From Chitinophagaceae bacterium (GTDB taxonomy: Bacteria > Bacteroidota > Bacteroidia > Chitinophagales > Chitinophagaceae): DNA of 64,000 bases. The position numbers and the translations under genes were made by a program. Within the stretch, counting starts at the first letter, position 1. Each line of letters opens with the position of its first letter. Below are positions 1-7,608 of this stretch, in pieces. The stretch is taken from the NCBI GenBank assembly GCA_004173235.1, contig SEAC01000027.1, positions 58,925 through 122,924 of the forward strand. The letters run 5' to 3'. The notes under the pieces were generated by a model, which saw nothing but the letters and a program-made list of their open reading frames with translations, was not told the origin of the DNA and did not search any database.

Positions 1-82
1 TTTTTTCGGAAACCAGTGCCAGCTGCCCGATGCTGACAAGACAGAATGAACAGAGCAATCCAAGAAGGAAGAACTTTTTCAT
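1..82 (-). CDS. 5' end of a secreted protein, truncated by the window edge
   Basis: The minus strand starts with ATG at 82 and reads MKKFFLLGLLCSFCLVSIGQ followed by LALVSEK, then runs off the window. This is a typical Bacteroidota signal peptide: a Lys pair, a hydrophobic core and a cleavage site near SIGQ. Only about 27 residues are visible, so the mature protein cannot be identified. Confidence 0.55.
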   Translation of the reverse strand, partial: MKKFFLLGLLCSFCLVSIGQLALVSEK

Positions 83-274
83 GCAGTTTTTGTAGTTGGT
101 TACAGGTAAAATTATGCAATTTGCCCAGCCGGATCAAATCGTAGACAGTCAGGATTTCACGTTCGTCTGATCTGAGCGCAAACTCAACTCCTCATTCCCA
201 ATCCCCCAAAAAATGTTCTTGATCCAAGGTTTGAGATTGATCCCTTATTTTAGGACGAGGCAAAGCCGGAAACA

Positions 275-302
275 AAAAAGCCCCAAAAAAATGGGGCTTT
301 TT
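275..302 (-). terminator. Rho-independent terminator of tRNA-fMet
   Basis: On the minus strand a perfect 10-bp stem (AAAAAGCCCC / GGGGCTTTTT) with an A/T-rich 8-nt loop is followed by a T-run. It begins 7 nt past the tRNA 3' end, which fits termination of a monocistronic tRNA transcript. Confidence 0.8.
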
Positions 303-308
303 ACCTAG

Positions 309-380
<72 letters not shown>

Positions 381-488
381 TTGCAAATATAGGAGCGCAA
401 TTCATCCCGAACAAAAAAAAGATCCTCTTTTAGAAGAATCTTTCTCAAAATAATTTGTGTTTCGCCGCAAAAGCAAGCTGCTTGCGAT

Positions 489-1205
489 CTAACCGCGCTT
501 GCCAATATCGGAGCCCCCCGATTTATGGCTTTCCGTGAGCGTTGCCGCGCCGCGGTAGTGCACATCCGACCCTCCGGAGGCGCGTGCCCGTATCTCGCGA
601 TTCACCGTTACATCCACATCCGAGCCGCCCGAAGCTTCGGCGGTGCAGGTTTCCACAGTCAGCCCCAACCCCTTGAAATCAGAGCCACCAGAAGCCGACA
701 CCTTCAACGAAGCGGCAGTGCCCGTAATGTTTGCGTCCGAGCCGCCGGAGAGATCAGCCTGGAGGTCGGCCTGAACGGCCACGGCGCCCTTGAAGTCGGA
801 CCCTCCGGACAGGTCCAGGCGAAGCGACTGGGCGCGCAGCGTACCGTCAACGTATACATCCGAACCGCCGGATGCGCTCAGCTGGTCAAGCATTTTTGCA
901 GAGACGTAAGCCTTCAGGTTGCGACCGTTGCCCCATACAACGCCTCCCCCACCGCTGGTTTCATACCAGATGCGGAGGATACCGTTCTCTACCGTCGTGC
1001 GGATGCGCTCGCGGAATTCGGTAGTGCGCCCGCTCACCGCCACGGCAGGTTCCCCCTCGCTGAGGTACAGGTCGATACCGGCCTGCACACGGATGCCGTG
1101 AAAGGAAGTGACCGTGCGCACCTGCGCCATATCGTCGTGGATGGTTTTTTGCGCGGAAGCCCCCAGTCCAAGTACGAGCAGGGCGGCGAAGAAGATCTTT
1201 TTCAT
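489..1205 (-). CDS. DUF2807 / GIN-domain secreted protein with SGGSD repeats
   Basis: The protein has about 238 residues. I chose ATG 1205 because it opens a clean signal peptide (MKKIFFAALLVLGLGASAQ); an upstream in-frame start at 1232 adds nine residues without a signal. Residues 30-110 form the head of the DUF2807 ('auto-transporter adhesin head GIN') family. The C-terminal half contains seven SGGSD motifs spaced 18-21 residues apart, the rung length of a right-handed beta-helix. It is probably exported to the periplasm or outer membrane. The family is common in Bacteroidota and has no firmly assigned function. It stands alone between the tRNA and the divergent TPP-riboswitch gene. Confidence 0.8.
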   Translation of the reverse strand: MKKIFFAALLVLGLGASAQKTIHDDMAQVRTVTSFHGIRVQAGIDLYLSEGEPAVAVSGRTTEFRERIRTTVENGILRIWYETSGGGGVVWGNGRNLKAYVSAKMLDQLSASGGSDVYVDGTLRAQSLRLDLSGGSDFKGAVAVQADLQADLSGGSDANITGTAASLKVSASGGSDFKGLGLTVETCTAEASGGSDVDVTVNREIRARASGGSDVHYRGAATLTESHKSGGSDIGKRG

Positions 1206-1254
1206 ATGAGGATGCATTGTTTGCTTGCCCATTAGACGTGCGGCTTAAAAAAAT

Positions 1255-1286
1255 GTTACAGCCTCGGTCGGGTCGTTGTAATTTTG
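1255..1286 (+). promoter_or_regulatory. Predicted sigma-A promoter of the TPP-riboswitch transcript
   Basis: TAATTTTG at 1279-1286 exactly matches the Bacteroidota -7 element TAnnTTTG. A TTA resembling the -33 TTG lies at 1255-1257, 21 nt upstream. The predicted start site near 1292 coincides with the first bases of the riboswitch, which supports the call. Confidence 0.55.
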
Positions 1287-1289
1287 CCC

Positions 1290-1396
1290 CGACATCCTCG
1301 GGGTGCTTCCCGCCGCAGGCGGGAGGCTGAGATCATACCCGTCGAACCTGATCAGGGTAATGCCTGCGCAGGGAAGGCTGAACACTTCCTGTTCCA
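1290..1396 (+). promoter_or_regulatory. TPP (thi-box) riboswitch
   Basis: The conserved thi-box core is present: CTGAGAT at 1327-1333, then ACCC, GAACCTGATC and GGGTAATGCC, ending in CAGGGAAGG. A GC-rich variable P3 hairpin (CCCGCC / GGCGGG) lies around 1309-1324. It sits in the leader about 50 nt before a TonB receptor start. Thiamine pyrophosphate binding is expected to shut expression off, either by blocking translation or by terminating transcription. No strong terminator hairpin is visible between it and the gene, so translational control seems more likely. Confidence 0.95.
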
Positions 1397-1447
1397 CCGC
1401 TCCTTATCGCACCCGCATTTCCCTTTCATTTAAAACTGTTTTTTAAA

Positions 1448-3682
1448 ATGAAAAGGACTGCAGCCTCATTCTTCCTCCTGGCGCCCGCACTGATGGCCGG
1501 CGCACAGCAACGAACATCCGACACGCTCGAACTGCTACCCGTAGAAGTACGGAGCACACGCGCATCGGAAAAAGCACCGTTCACGCGCACCGATCTTTCG
1601 CGGAGCACCATCGAACGCCAGAACCTCGGGCAGGACCTCCCCTTCCTGCTGAACCAAACGCCCTCCACCGTGGTGAGCTCGGATGCCGGCAACGGCGTGG
1701 GCTACACCGGCCTGCGCATCCGCGGCACCGACCTCACGCGGATCAACGTAACGCTCAACGGCATCCCGTACAACGACCCGGAGTCGCAAAGCGTTTTCTT
1801 TGTCGACCTCCCCGACTTCGCATCATCGGTCTCTTCCATCCAGGTGCAGCGCGGCGTCGGCACTTCATCCAACGGCCCCGGCGCATTTGGTGCCAGCATC
1901 AACCTAAGCACCAACGAGGTGCGCAAAACGGCCTACGCGGAAGCCTTTAACACCTATGGCTCGTTCAACACCTGGAGAAATACGGTGAAGCTGGGCACCG
2001 GCCTGCTCAACGATCACTTCACGTTAGACGCCCGCCTGTCGCGCGTTTCAAGCGATGGATTCGTGGATCGGGGCAGCAGCAAATTGCAGTCGTATTACCT
2101 GTCGGGGGCGTGGCTGGGCAAAGCATCAAGCATCAGGCTCAACGTGTTTTCGGGGAAAGAAAAAACCTACCAGTCGTGGAATGGCGTGCCCGAGTACAAG
2201 CTTTTCTTCAATGCCGACAGCCTGCTCTCGCACTACTACAACAACCTGGGCTCGCTCTATTTCACCGCTGCCGATTCCGCCAACCTCTTTGGCGCGGATC
2301 CACGCCGGTACAACGGGTATCTATACCCCAACCAGACCGACAATTATCGCCAGGATCACTACCAGCTCTTTCTCAACCACCGGCTGAAAAGCGGTCTTGC
2401 ACTGGGCGCGGCCCTCTTTCTCACGCATGGAGAAGGTTATTACGAGGAGTATAAATACGGTCAGAAATTCAGCAGCTATGGACTCCCGAATTACAGTGCC
2501 GGAGGCGGCACTGTCACGCGCACCGATCTCGTTCGCCAGCTTTGGCTCAACAACGATCTGTATGGCGCTACTTTCTCTGCCGATTGGAAACGCCGGGACC
2601 TTGAACTCAACTTCGGTGGCTCATGGAGCGGCTTCGACGGGCATCACTACGGAGTTATTGCTTGGGCGCAGCAGGGCGTTCCGAAAGATCATGAATGGTA
2701 TCGCTACCCTGCGCGCAAGAACGATGGGAATGTGTACGCGAAAGTGGGCTACACCTTTGCACGCAACCTCTATGCGATGATCGACCTCCAATACCGCAGC
2801 GTAAGGCACGCGGTGACGGGTACCCGAAAATTCCCGACCCTTGCCGTCAACCGCACCTGGAATTTCTTCAACCCAAAAGCGGGGCTGCGCTACCAGGGAC
2901 GCGGCTACAGCGTATACGCTTCGTATGCTGTGGGTCAGAAGGAGCCCAACCGCACCGACTTTGAAACCGGCGCGGGCATTTCCGATCCGCAGTCGGAGCA
3001 GTTGCACGATGTTGAGCTGGGCGCCGAGCACCGGGGTGAGCGCGCACAGTACGGCATCAACGGCTACTATATGTGGTACCGCAACCAACTGGTGCTTACG
3101 GGCCGTCTCAACGATGTGGGCGAGGCCATCAGGGTCAACGTTCCAAACAGCTATCGACTGGGCGTTGAAGCCTGGGGCGGCTATCGCGTCAACCGCTGGC
3201 TGTCGCTGCAGGGCAACGTGACGGTGAGCAGAAATGTGCTGCGTGATTTCTCGGACTACCTGCCCCGATACGATGTCAATTTCGATTTCGAAGGATACGA
3301 TACGATGGCCTTCCGCAATACGCCCATCGCCTTTTCACCCTGGCTTACCAGCGCTGCTACGGTCGTAGTAACGCCAATGAAAGGCTTCGAGCTTTCGCTG
3401 GTCAGCAAAGGTGTAAGCAAGCAATACCTCGACAACACCGGGAGCGATGCGAAAAAGATCCGCGGCTATTTTGTGCAGGATGCCGAAGCGCGTTACACGT
3501 TTGGAGGAAATTCGGCACGGAGCATCGAGCTTTTCGTGCGTGCCAACAATATCTGGAACAAGCAATACGAATCGAATGGCTATACGTATTCCTACAAGTA
3601 CGACAGCAACCTCGTGCGCGAAAATTTCTACTATCCCATGGCCGGAACGAACGTGATGACGGGTGTGAACATAAGGTTATGA
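1448..3682 (+). CDS. TonB-dependent outer-membrane receptor, probably for thiamine
   Basis: The protein has 744 residues and begins with a signal peptide (MKRTAASFFLLAPALMAGAQ). There is no carboxypeptidase-like N-terminal domain. A plug domain lies at about 35-160 (RTDLSRSTIE, LRIRGTDLTRINVTLNGIPY, and the GPGAFGASINLS plug end). A 22-strand beta-barrel follows and ends in an aromatic/hydrophobic C-terminus (VMTGVNIRL). The substrate is inferred from the TPP riboswitch directly upstream: TPP-controlled TonB receptors that import thiamine are established in Bacteroides (OMthi). No PnuT-type permease or thi gene is adjacent, so the inner-membrane partner must be elsewhere. A precursor of thiamine rather than the vitamin itself is possible. 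Confidence 0.85.
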   Translation: MKRTAASFFLLAPALMAGAQQRTSDTLELLPVEVRSTRASEKAPFTRTDLSRSTIERQNLGQDLPFLLNQTPSTVVSSDAGNGVGYTGLRIRGTDLTRINVTLNGIPYNDPESQSVFFVDLPDFASSVSSIQVQRGVGTSSNGPGAFGASINLSTNEVRKTAYAEAFNTYGSFNTWRNTVKLGTGLLNDHFTLDARLSRVSSDGFVDRGSSKLQSYYLSGAWLGKASSIRLNVFSGKEKTYQSWNGVPEYKLFFNADSLLSHYYNNLGSLYFTAADSANLFGADPRRYNGYLYPNQTDNYRQDHYQLFLNHRLKSGLALGAALFLTHGEGYYEEYKYGQKFSSYGLPNYSAGGGTVTRTDLVRQLWLNNDLYGATFSADWKRRDLELNFGGSWSGFDGHHYGVIAWAQQGVPKDHEWYRYPARKNDGNVYAKVGYTFARNLYAMIDLQYRSVRHAVTGTRKFPTLAVNRTWNFFNPKAGLRYQGRGYSVYASYAVGQKEPNRTDFETGAGISDPQSEQLHDVELGAEHRGERAQYGINGYYMWYRNQLVLTGRLNDVGEAIRVNVPNSYRLGVEAWGGYRVNRWLSLQGNVTVSRNVLRDFSDYLPRYDVNFDFEGYDTMAFRNTPIAFSPWLTSAATVVVTPMKGFELSLVSKGVSKQYLDNTGSDAKKIRGYFVQDAEARYTFGGNSARSIELFVRANNIWNKQYESNGYTYSYKYDSNLVRENFYYPMAGTNVMTGVNIRL

Positions 3683-3686
3683 GGAA

Positions 3687-3800
3687 TCAGTACTGAGTAA
3701 TGAGTGGCTGGCGCCGGTGTTGCCGTATCCGCTTTAATAGACAAGGCGCCGCAGTGCGGCGCCTTGTCTTTACTCATTACTCATTACTCATTATTCATTT
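3687..3800. repeat. Heptamer-word inverted arms around a terminator
   Basis: The right arm (3771-3800) is a 7-bp tandem: TACTCAT repeated three times, then TATTCAT. The left arm (about 3687-3706, with GAGTAATGAGT) is its inverted counterpart. Between them lies a perfect 14-bp stem-loop. The right arm covers the TGA stop of the rhodanese gene (3795-3797). The arms separate two convergent genes. Confidence 0.65.
3739..3769. terminator. Bidirectional terminator hairpin between convergent genes
   Basis: A perfect 14-bp stem (AGACAAGGCGCCGC) closes over a 3-nt AGT loop. It is symmetric, so it can serve both the TonB receptor (+) and the rhodanese run (-). T-tracts are short. Confidence 0.6.
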
Positions 3801-4112
3801 CTCCACCGGGTACTTTTCCTGCCATGCAAGAATGCCTCCCACCAGGTTGCTGGTGTTCCTGAATCCAAGCTGGTCGAGCACGAGGGCTGCCATCATGGAG
3901 CGGTGACCGCTGCGGCACTGAAGGATTACCTCTTCGTCTTTCAGGTCTTCGAGCTCGTCTACCTGCATCGTCTGGATCTTGCCAAGAGGGTACAGCCTGC
4001 TGCCGGCAATGTGGCTTTCGGTGTATTCGTGCGGCTCGCGCACGTCGATCAGGTTGATCTTTTCGCCGCGGTCCATCCGCGCCTTCAGCTCGTCTACGGA
4101 GATGTTGTTCAT
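3795..4112 (-). CDS. Single-domain rhodanese-like protein
   Basis: The protein has 105 residues and one rhodanese fold without a signal peptide, so it is cytoplasmic. The active-site loop is CRSGHRS with Cys66 as the persulfide-carrying nucleophile. Other family signatures are LIDVREPHEYTESHIAGS at 21-38 and NLVGGILAWQ near the end. Proteins of this size transfer sulfane sulfur, but the partner is not known here. The gene lies 16 bp downstream of the PASTA gene on the same strand and is probably cotranscribed with ddl. Confidence 0.88.
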   Translation of the reverse strand: MNNISVDELKARMDRGEKINLIDVREPHEYTESHIAGSRLYPLGKIQTMQVDELEDLKDEEVILQCRSGHRSMMAALVLDQLGFRNTSNLVGGILAWQEKYPVEK

Positions 4113-4128
4113 ATTATAGTGTATTCGG

Positions 4129-4968
4129 TTATTGCTGTGCGGGAGGCGGCGCGGGAGCAGGTGCAGCCGTCGTGTCCACGGGTCGTGCCGGCGGGTTCAC
4201 GTCCAGCCAGAGGTCTACCATCTGCCCCGGGCGGATGCGGAACCGGCGGCCCTTGCTATCGCGCACATCCGGGCTTTGGCGAATGACGTATGCTGCAAGC
4301 GAATCGCGCACGCCGGCGGCGACAACGGAGCCAAGGATGTAGCCTTCACTCTCGATCACCGCACGTGCCTGCTCGTAGGTCATGCCCACGAATTCGGGCA
4401 CCTCGCGCGCATCGAGGCCAACGCCCGAACCCACAACGAGGTCGATGGTCGTACCAACACGGATCTTGGTGCCGGGCGCAATGGCCGCGCCTTCCACCAA
4501 CTGGTCGAGCACGGTGCCCTTGGCAAAGTCGGGGCGCGACGTCGTGTCGCCCATCTTCAAACCAAGATTGCGCAGCAGCATTTCCGCGTTGCGCAGGTTA
4601 TAGCCGCGCAGGTTGGGCATGTCCACATCAGGTGGAATCACACGGTTGACGGTAAGGTACACCGTGCGGTTCACTTTCACCACGGCATCGGCTTCGGGTA
4701 TTTGCTTGATGACGGCTGAAGGAGCGAGCGAATCGTAGTAAACAGAATCCTGGATGATGTAGTCGAAGCCGCCGCTTTCGAGGAGCTTCTCGGCTTCGGC
4801 AAGTGTTTTACCGGTTACGGAAGGAACGCTGCGGGCAACACCGTGGCGCGTGAGGCCATTAAGTGAAAGCACGAATATGAGCAACAGCAGCAGCACGAGC
4901 GCGAGGGCCCACAAAATGTTGACCCATAACGGGCGACCGGTGATGTTGCGGTGAATGAATTGTTTCAA
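4129..4968 (-). CDS. Membrane-anchored PASTA-domain protein
   Basis: I start it at TTG 4968 (279 residues). The frame extends to a GTG at 5025 inside ddl, but there is no in-frame ATG, and family members usually begin with a short Lys/Phe segment before PLWVNIL. One transmembrane helix (about 15-40) precedes three PASTA repeats (about 48-112, 114-182 and 186-258), each with a VP..G.....A...L pattern. A Pro/Ala-rich tail follows. PASTA domains in Ser/Thr kinases and PBPs bind peptidoglycan or muropeptides. This protein has no kinase or transpeptidase domain. Its position directly after ddl supports a cell-wall role, which is inference. Confidence 0.8.
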   Translation of the reverse strand: MKQFIHRNITGRPLWVNILWALALVLLLLLIFVLSLNGLTRHGVARSVPSVTGKTLAEAEKLLESGGFDYIIQDSVYYDSLAPSAVIKQIPEADAVVKVNRTVYLTVNRVIPPDVDMPNLRGYNLRNAEMLLRNLGLKMGDTTSRPDFAKGTVLDQLVEGAAIAPGTKIRVGTTIDLVVGSGVGLDAREVPEFVGMTYEQARAVIESEGYILGSVVAAGVRDSLAAYVIRQSPDVRDSKGRRFRIRPGQMVDLWLDVNPPARPVDTTAAPAPAPPPAQQ

Positions 4969-5006
4969 GTAAGGGATCTGTTTGAGGCTGCAAGATAAGG
5001 ATTCGC

Positions 5007-5987
5007 TCAGGAGGCGCCGAGGCACTGCTCCACGAGGCTGCCGTAGAAGTCGGTGAGCGACAACCCGGCCGCACGCACCTGTTGCGGGATCACCGAGGCC
5101 TCGCTTTGCCCGGGCACGGTATTGATCTCGAGCATGAACGGACCTGCATCGCTATAAATGAAGTCGATGCGCACCACGCCGCTGCAGTTGAACACTTCGT
5201 AAATGCGGCGCGCCGCATCTTCCAGGCCTTTCTTCCAGGTAGCGTCTATGTCGGCCGGCGTTACTTCCGACGACTTGCCTTCATATTTTGCTTCGAAATC
5301 GAAGAACTCGTTGTGCGCAATGATCTCCGTGATGGGAAGCACGTGGATGGAGCCGCCGGCTTTGTATACGCCCACGGTAAATTCGCGTCCCGTAATCATT
5401 TCTTCCACCAGCACCTGGTCGTCTTCGCGAAAGGCTTTATCGAGGGCTTCGCCCAGGTGCGCTCCCTCCGACACCTTGCTCATTCCAATGCTCGAGCCGC
5501 CGTTATTGGGCTTCACAAAAACAGGGAGCTTGATGCGCCCGAGCAGCTCGCCCACATCGTAGGGAGTATGCTTGAAAAGATGCACGGATTTCGCGACATT
5601 GATGCCGCCCATGGCTGCGACGGCCACGGTGTAGCGCTTGTTGAACGTAAGTGCGGATGTGGCAGCATTGCACGAAGTATAAGGCAACCCGATCATATCG
5701 AAGTAGCCCTGCAGCTTGCCGTCCTCGCCAGGCGTGCCATGGAGCCCGATAAATACCGCATCGAACCGAATGAGCTCGGTGCCGAGTGTCAGCGTGAAAT
5801 TCTCGCGGTTGACGAGCGTCTTTTGTCCGTCCTCGTGCTCGTAATACCAGCCATTCGGACTGATATCGATGGTATACACATCATACTTCTCCTTGTCGAG
5901 GTGGGTGTAAATGGTGCGCGCCGATTTATAGGAGATGACGGCCTCGCCGGAGTAGCCGCCCGTTACGAGGGCAATTTTCTTTTTCAT
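5007..5987 (-). CDS. ddl: D-alanine--D-alanine ligase
   Basis: This 326-residue ATP-grasp enzyme makes the D-Ala-D-Ala dipeptide for peptidoglycan in the cytoplasm. Visible signatures are VTGGYSGEAVIS at the N-terminus, the substrate loop HGTPGEDGKLQGYFD, the ATP-grasp KPNNGGSSIGMSKV, and the metal-binding motif MLEINTVPGQSEASVIPQQ. The length is typical. It is the first gene of a minus-strand run with the PASTA and rhodanese genes. Confidence 0.97.
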   Translation of the reverse strand: MKKKIALVTGGYSGEAVISYKSARTIYTHLDKEKYDVYTIDISPNGWYYEHEDGQKTLVNRENFTLTLGTELIRFDAVFIGLHGTPGEDGKLQGYFDMIGLPYTSCNAATSALTFNKRYTVAVAAMGGINVAKSVHLFKHTPYDVGELLGRIKLPVFVKPNNGGSSIGMSKVSEGAHLGEALDKAFREDDQVLVEEMITGREFTVGVYKAGGSIHVLPITEIIAHNEFFDFEAKYEGKSSEVTPADIDATWKKGLEDAARRIYEVFNCSGVVRIDFIYSDAGPFMLEINTVPGQSEASVIPQQVRAAGLSLTDFYGSLVEQCLGAS

Positions 5988-5995
5988 GCAAACTC

Positions 5996-6154
5996 AATTG
6001 AATAACGAATATCGAATAAAGAATTTAGCCTGCCCCGCCGAAAGCGGGGAATAAAGAAGATCGAATTGCACAACCGCGTAAAAGAAAAAGCCCCCTTTAT
6101 CCGGGGGCGCTACTTCATTATTGATTATTCCTTGTTGGATATTCGCTATTCTCA
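5996..6154. repeat. Heptamer-word inverted arms between ferredoxin and ddl
   Basis: The left arm (about 5996-6027) reads in 7-bp steps TGAATAA, CGAATAT, CGAATAA, AGAATTT. The reverse complement of the right arm (about 6113-6154) reads CGAATAT, CCAACAA, GGAATAA, TCAATAA. They enclose a second GC hairpin (CCCCGC / GCGGGG near 6032-6050) and the ferredoxin terminator. The right arm reaches the ferredoxin stop codon at 6152-6154. Confidence 0.65.
6084..6109 (-). terminator. Terminator of the ferredoxin gene
   Basis: On the minus strand a GCCCCC / GGGGGC stem with a 7-nt loop is followed by TTTTTC. It lies about 45 nt past the ferredoxin stop. Confidence 0.75.
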
Positions 6155-6499
6155 AAGGTGCAGCCGCTCCTTCTTTTCCATCAGCTGATCTACCGTTTCC
6201 TGGTACATCTCGTCGGGAACGCAGCAATCTACCGGGCAAACGGCGGCGCACTGCGGCTCTTCGTGGAAGCCCTGGCACTCGGTGCACTTGCTCGGAACAA
6301 TATAATAGGTATCGGCGGCGATAGGTGCATTGCGCTGGCCGGCATCCACGGTGGTTCCATCCACGAGGATATAAGTGCCTTTCACGGAAGTGCCATCGGA
6401 GATGGACCAGTCCACGCCGCCCTCGTAGATCGCGTTATTGGGGCATTCGGGCTCGCAGGCACCGCAGTTGATACATTCGTCCGTTATCTTGATGGCCAT
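6152..6499 (-). CDS. 2[4Fe-4S] ferredoxin
   Basis: The protein has 115 residues from ATG 6499. The open frame continues far upstream only because the opposite strand is coding. Cluster I uses CxxCxxCxxxCP (Cys9, 12, 15, 19). Cluster II uses Cys72, 75, 84 and 88, with the CxxC-x8-C-xxx-CP spacing of Alvin-type ferredoxins. A roughly 50-residue insert separates the two motifs. It is a cytoplasmic electron carrier. It is divergently transcribed from an acyl-CoA reductase, an arrangement I recall as conserved in Bacteroidota. Confidence 0.93.
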   Translation of the reverse strand: MAIKITDECINCGACEPECPNNAIYEGGVDWSISDGTSVKGTYILVDGTTVDAGQRNAPIAADTYYIVPSKCTECQGFHEEPQCAAVCPVDCCVPDEMYQETVDQLMEKKERLHL

Positions 6500-6522
6500 A
6501 AAGTCGGTTTGGGGTTGAGCGT

Positions 6523-6530
6523 TACTTTTG
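6523..6530 (+). promoter_or_regulatory. -7 element for the acyl-CoA reductase gene
   Basis: TACTTTTG matches TAnnTTTG and lies 23 nt before ATG 6554. No clear -33 TTG is found at normal spacing. Confidence 0.4.
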
Positions 6531-6535
6531 TGCGA

Positions 6536-6565
6536 CAAAAATAAAGGGTGCCCATGAATTTGCAA
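6536..6565 (-). promoter_or_regulatory. Promoter of the ferredoxin gene
   Basis: The minus strand has TTG (6565-6563), exactly 19 nt, then TATTTTTG (6543-6536). This is a full match to the Bacteroidota -33/-7 consensus. Its -33 box lies inside the first codons of the divergent acyl-CoA reductase gene. The predicted 5' UTR is about 30 nt. Confidence 0.7.
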
Positions 6566-7468
6566 GAACGGATTAACTGGTTCACCGAAGCATTCATCGG
6601 CCTTTCCGTCGGCAATATCCGCAATGCCTTTCTCCGCCGCGAGGCACTGGAGGAGCTTGCCACGCGCTACGCCATTCCCGATCAGCAGGCCCAACCGAAA
6701 AAGGTAGGACTTGTGCTCGCAGGCAACCTCCCGCTGGTAGGTTTCCATGATGTGCTTTGCACCTTCCTTGCGGGCCACATCGCGTACATAAAGCTCTCTT
6801 CGAAGGATGCCGTGCTGCTCCCCGTGCTGCTCGACGCGGCGCGCGAATGGTTTCCCGCATCTTCCGAACACCTTATCGTCAGCGATCGCATCGCCAACTG
6901 TGATGCTTATATCGCCACCGGCAGCAACAACAGCTCGCGCTACTTCGAAGCCTACTTCGGCAAGTACCCGCACATCATCCGCAAGAACCGAACTTCGGTG
7001 GCTATCCTTAATGGCAATGAAAGCGCCGCGGAACTGGAAAAACTGGCAGACGACATTTGCCAATATTTCGGGCTCGGCTGTCGAAATGTAACCCAGCTTT
7101 GGGTGCCCGAAGGATACGATTTCGAGCCGCTCGTGCGCGCGCTCGACAAGTATAAAGAGCTCGAGCACCACAACAAATTCCGCAACAACTACGACTACCA
7201 GCTGGCGATGCACATTCTCGAACGCCGCTATTACATGACCAACGGATCGGTGCTGCTTCTGGAAAAGGAAAGTCCGTTTGCACCCATCAGCCAGGTGCAC
7301 TATCAATTCTATAAAAACCGCGCGGATGCTGAATCGGCGCTGGCGAACAACGACGAGATCCAATGCATCGTGGGTGAAGGCCATACGCCTTTCGGCGAGG
7401 CGCAATGCCCGGCAGTGGACACGTTCGCCGACGGGGTCGACACGCTCCGCTTTCTCCTTTCGTTGTAA
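6554..7468 (+). CDS. Acyl-CoA reductase (LuxC-like family)
   Basis: The protein has 304 residues from ATG 6554; an in-frame GTG at 6548 is the only alternative. It belongs to the aldehyde-dehydrogenase-fold acyl-CoA reductases (PF05893-like): VGLVLAGNLPLVGFHDVLC near 50-70, and GLGCRNVTQLWVP with Cys176 as the likely thioester nucleophile. LuxC relatives reduce acyl-CoA to the aldehyde with NADPH. This version is shorter than LuxC itself (about 480 residues), and the physiological substrate is unknown. The ferredoxin next to it could supply electrons to a linked pathway, which is inference. Confidence 0.82.
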   Translation: MNLQERINWFTEAFIGLSVGNIRNAFLRREALEELATRYAIPDQQAQPKKVGLVLAGNLPLVGFHDVLCTFLAGHIAYIKLSSKDAVLLPVLLDAAREWFPASSEHLIVSDRIANCDAYIATGSNNSSRYFEAYFGKYPHIIRKNRTSVAILNGNESAAELEKLADDICQYFGLGCRNVTQLWVPEGYDFEPLVRALDKYKELEHHNKFRNNYDYQLAMHILERRYYMTNGSVLLLEKESPFAPISQVHYQFYKNRADAESALANNDEIQCIVGEGHTPFGEAQCPAVDTFADGVDTLRFLLSL

Positions 7469-7608
7469 ATTTGAGCAACTACGAAGGTCTTAGTAAATGT
7501 TTGTTAAACCGGGCCGTGGGTATATAAAGAAGAACTTCCGCAGTGTTATTTTGTTAAGCAGAGGCATACAATTTGACAGTAACTCATAACCCTATTCAAT
7601 AGCACACT

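Noticed and set aside
6152..7405. A 417-codon minus-strand frame fusing ferredoxin to an upstream extension
   Set aside because: The ferredoxin begins at ATG 6499 with a good promoter. The extension is antisense to the acyl-CoA reductase and shows no domain.
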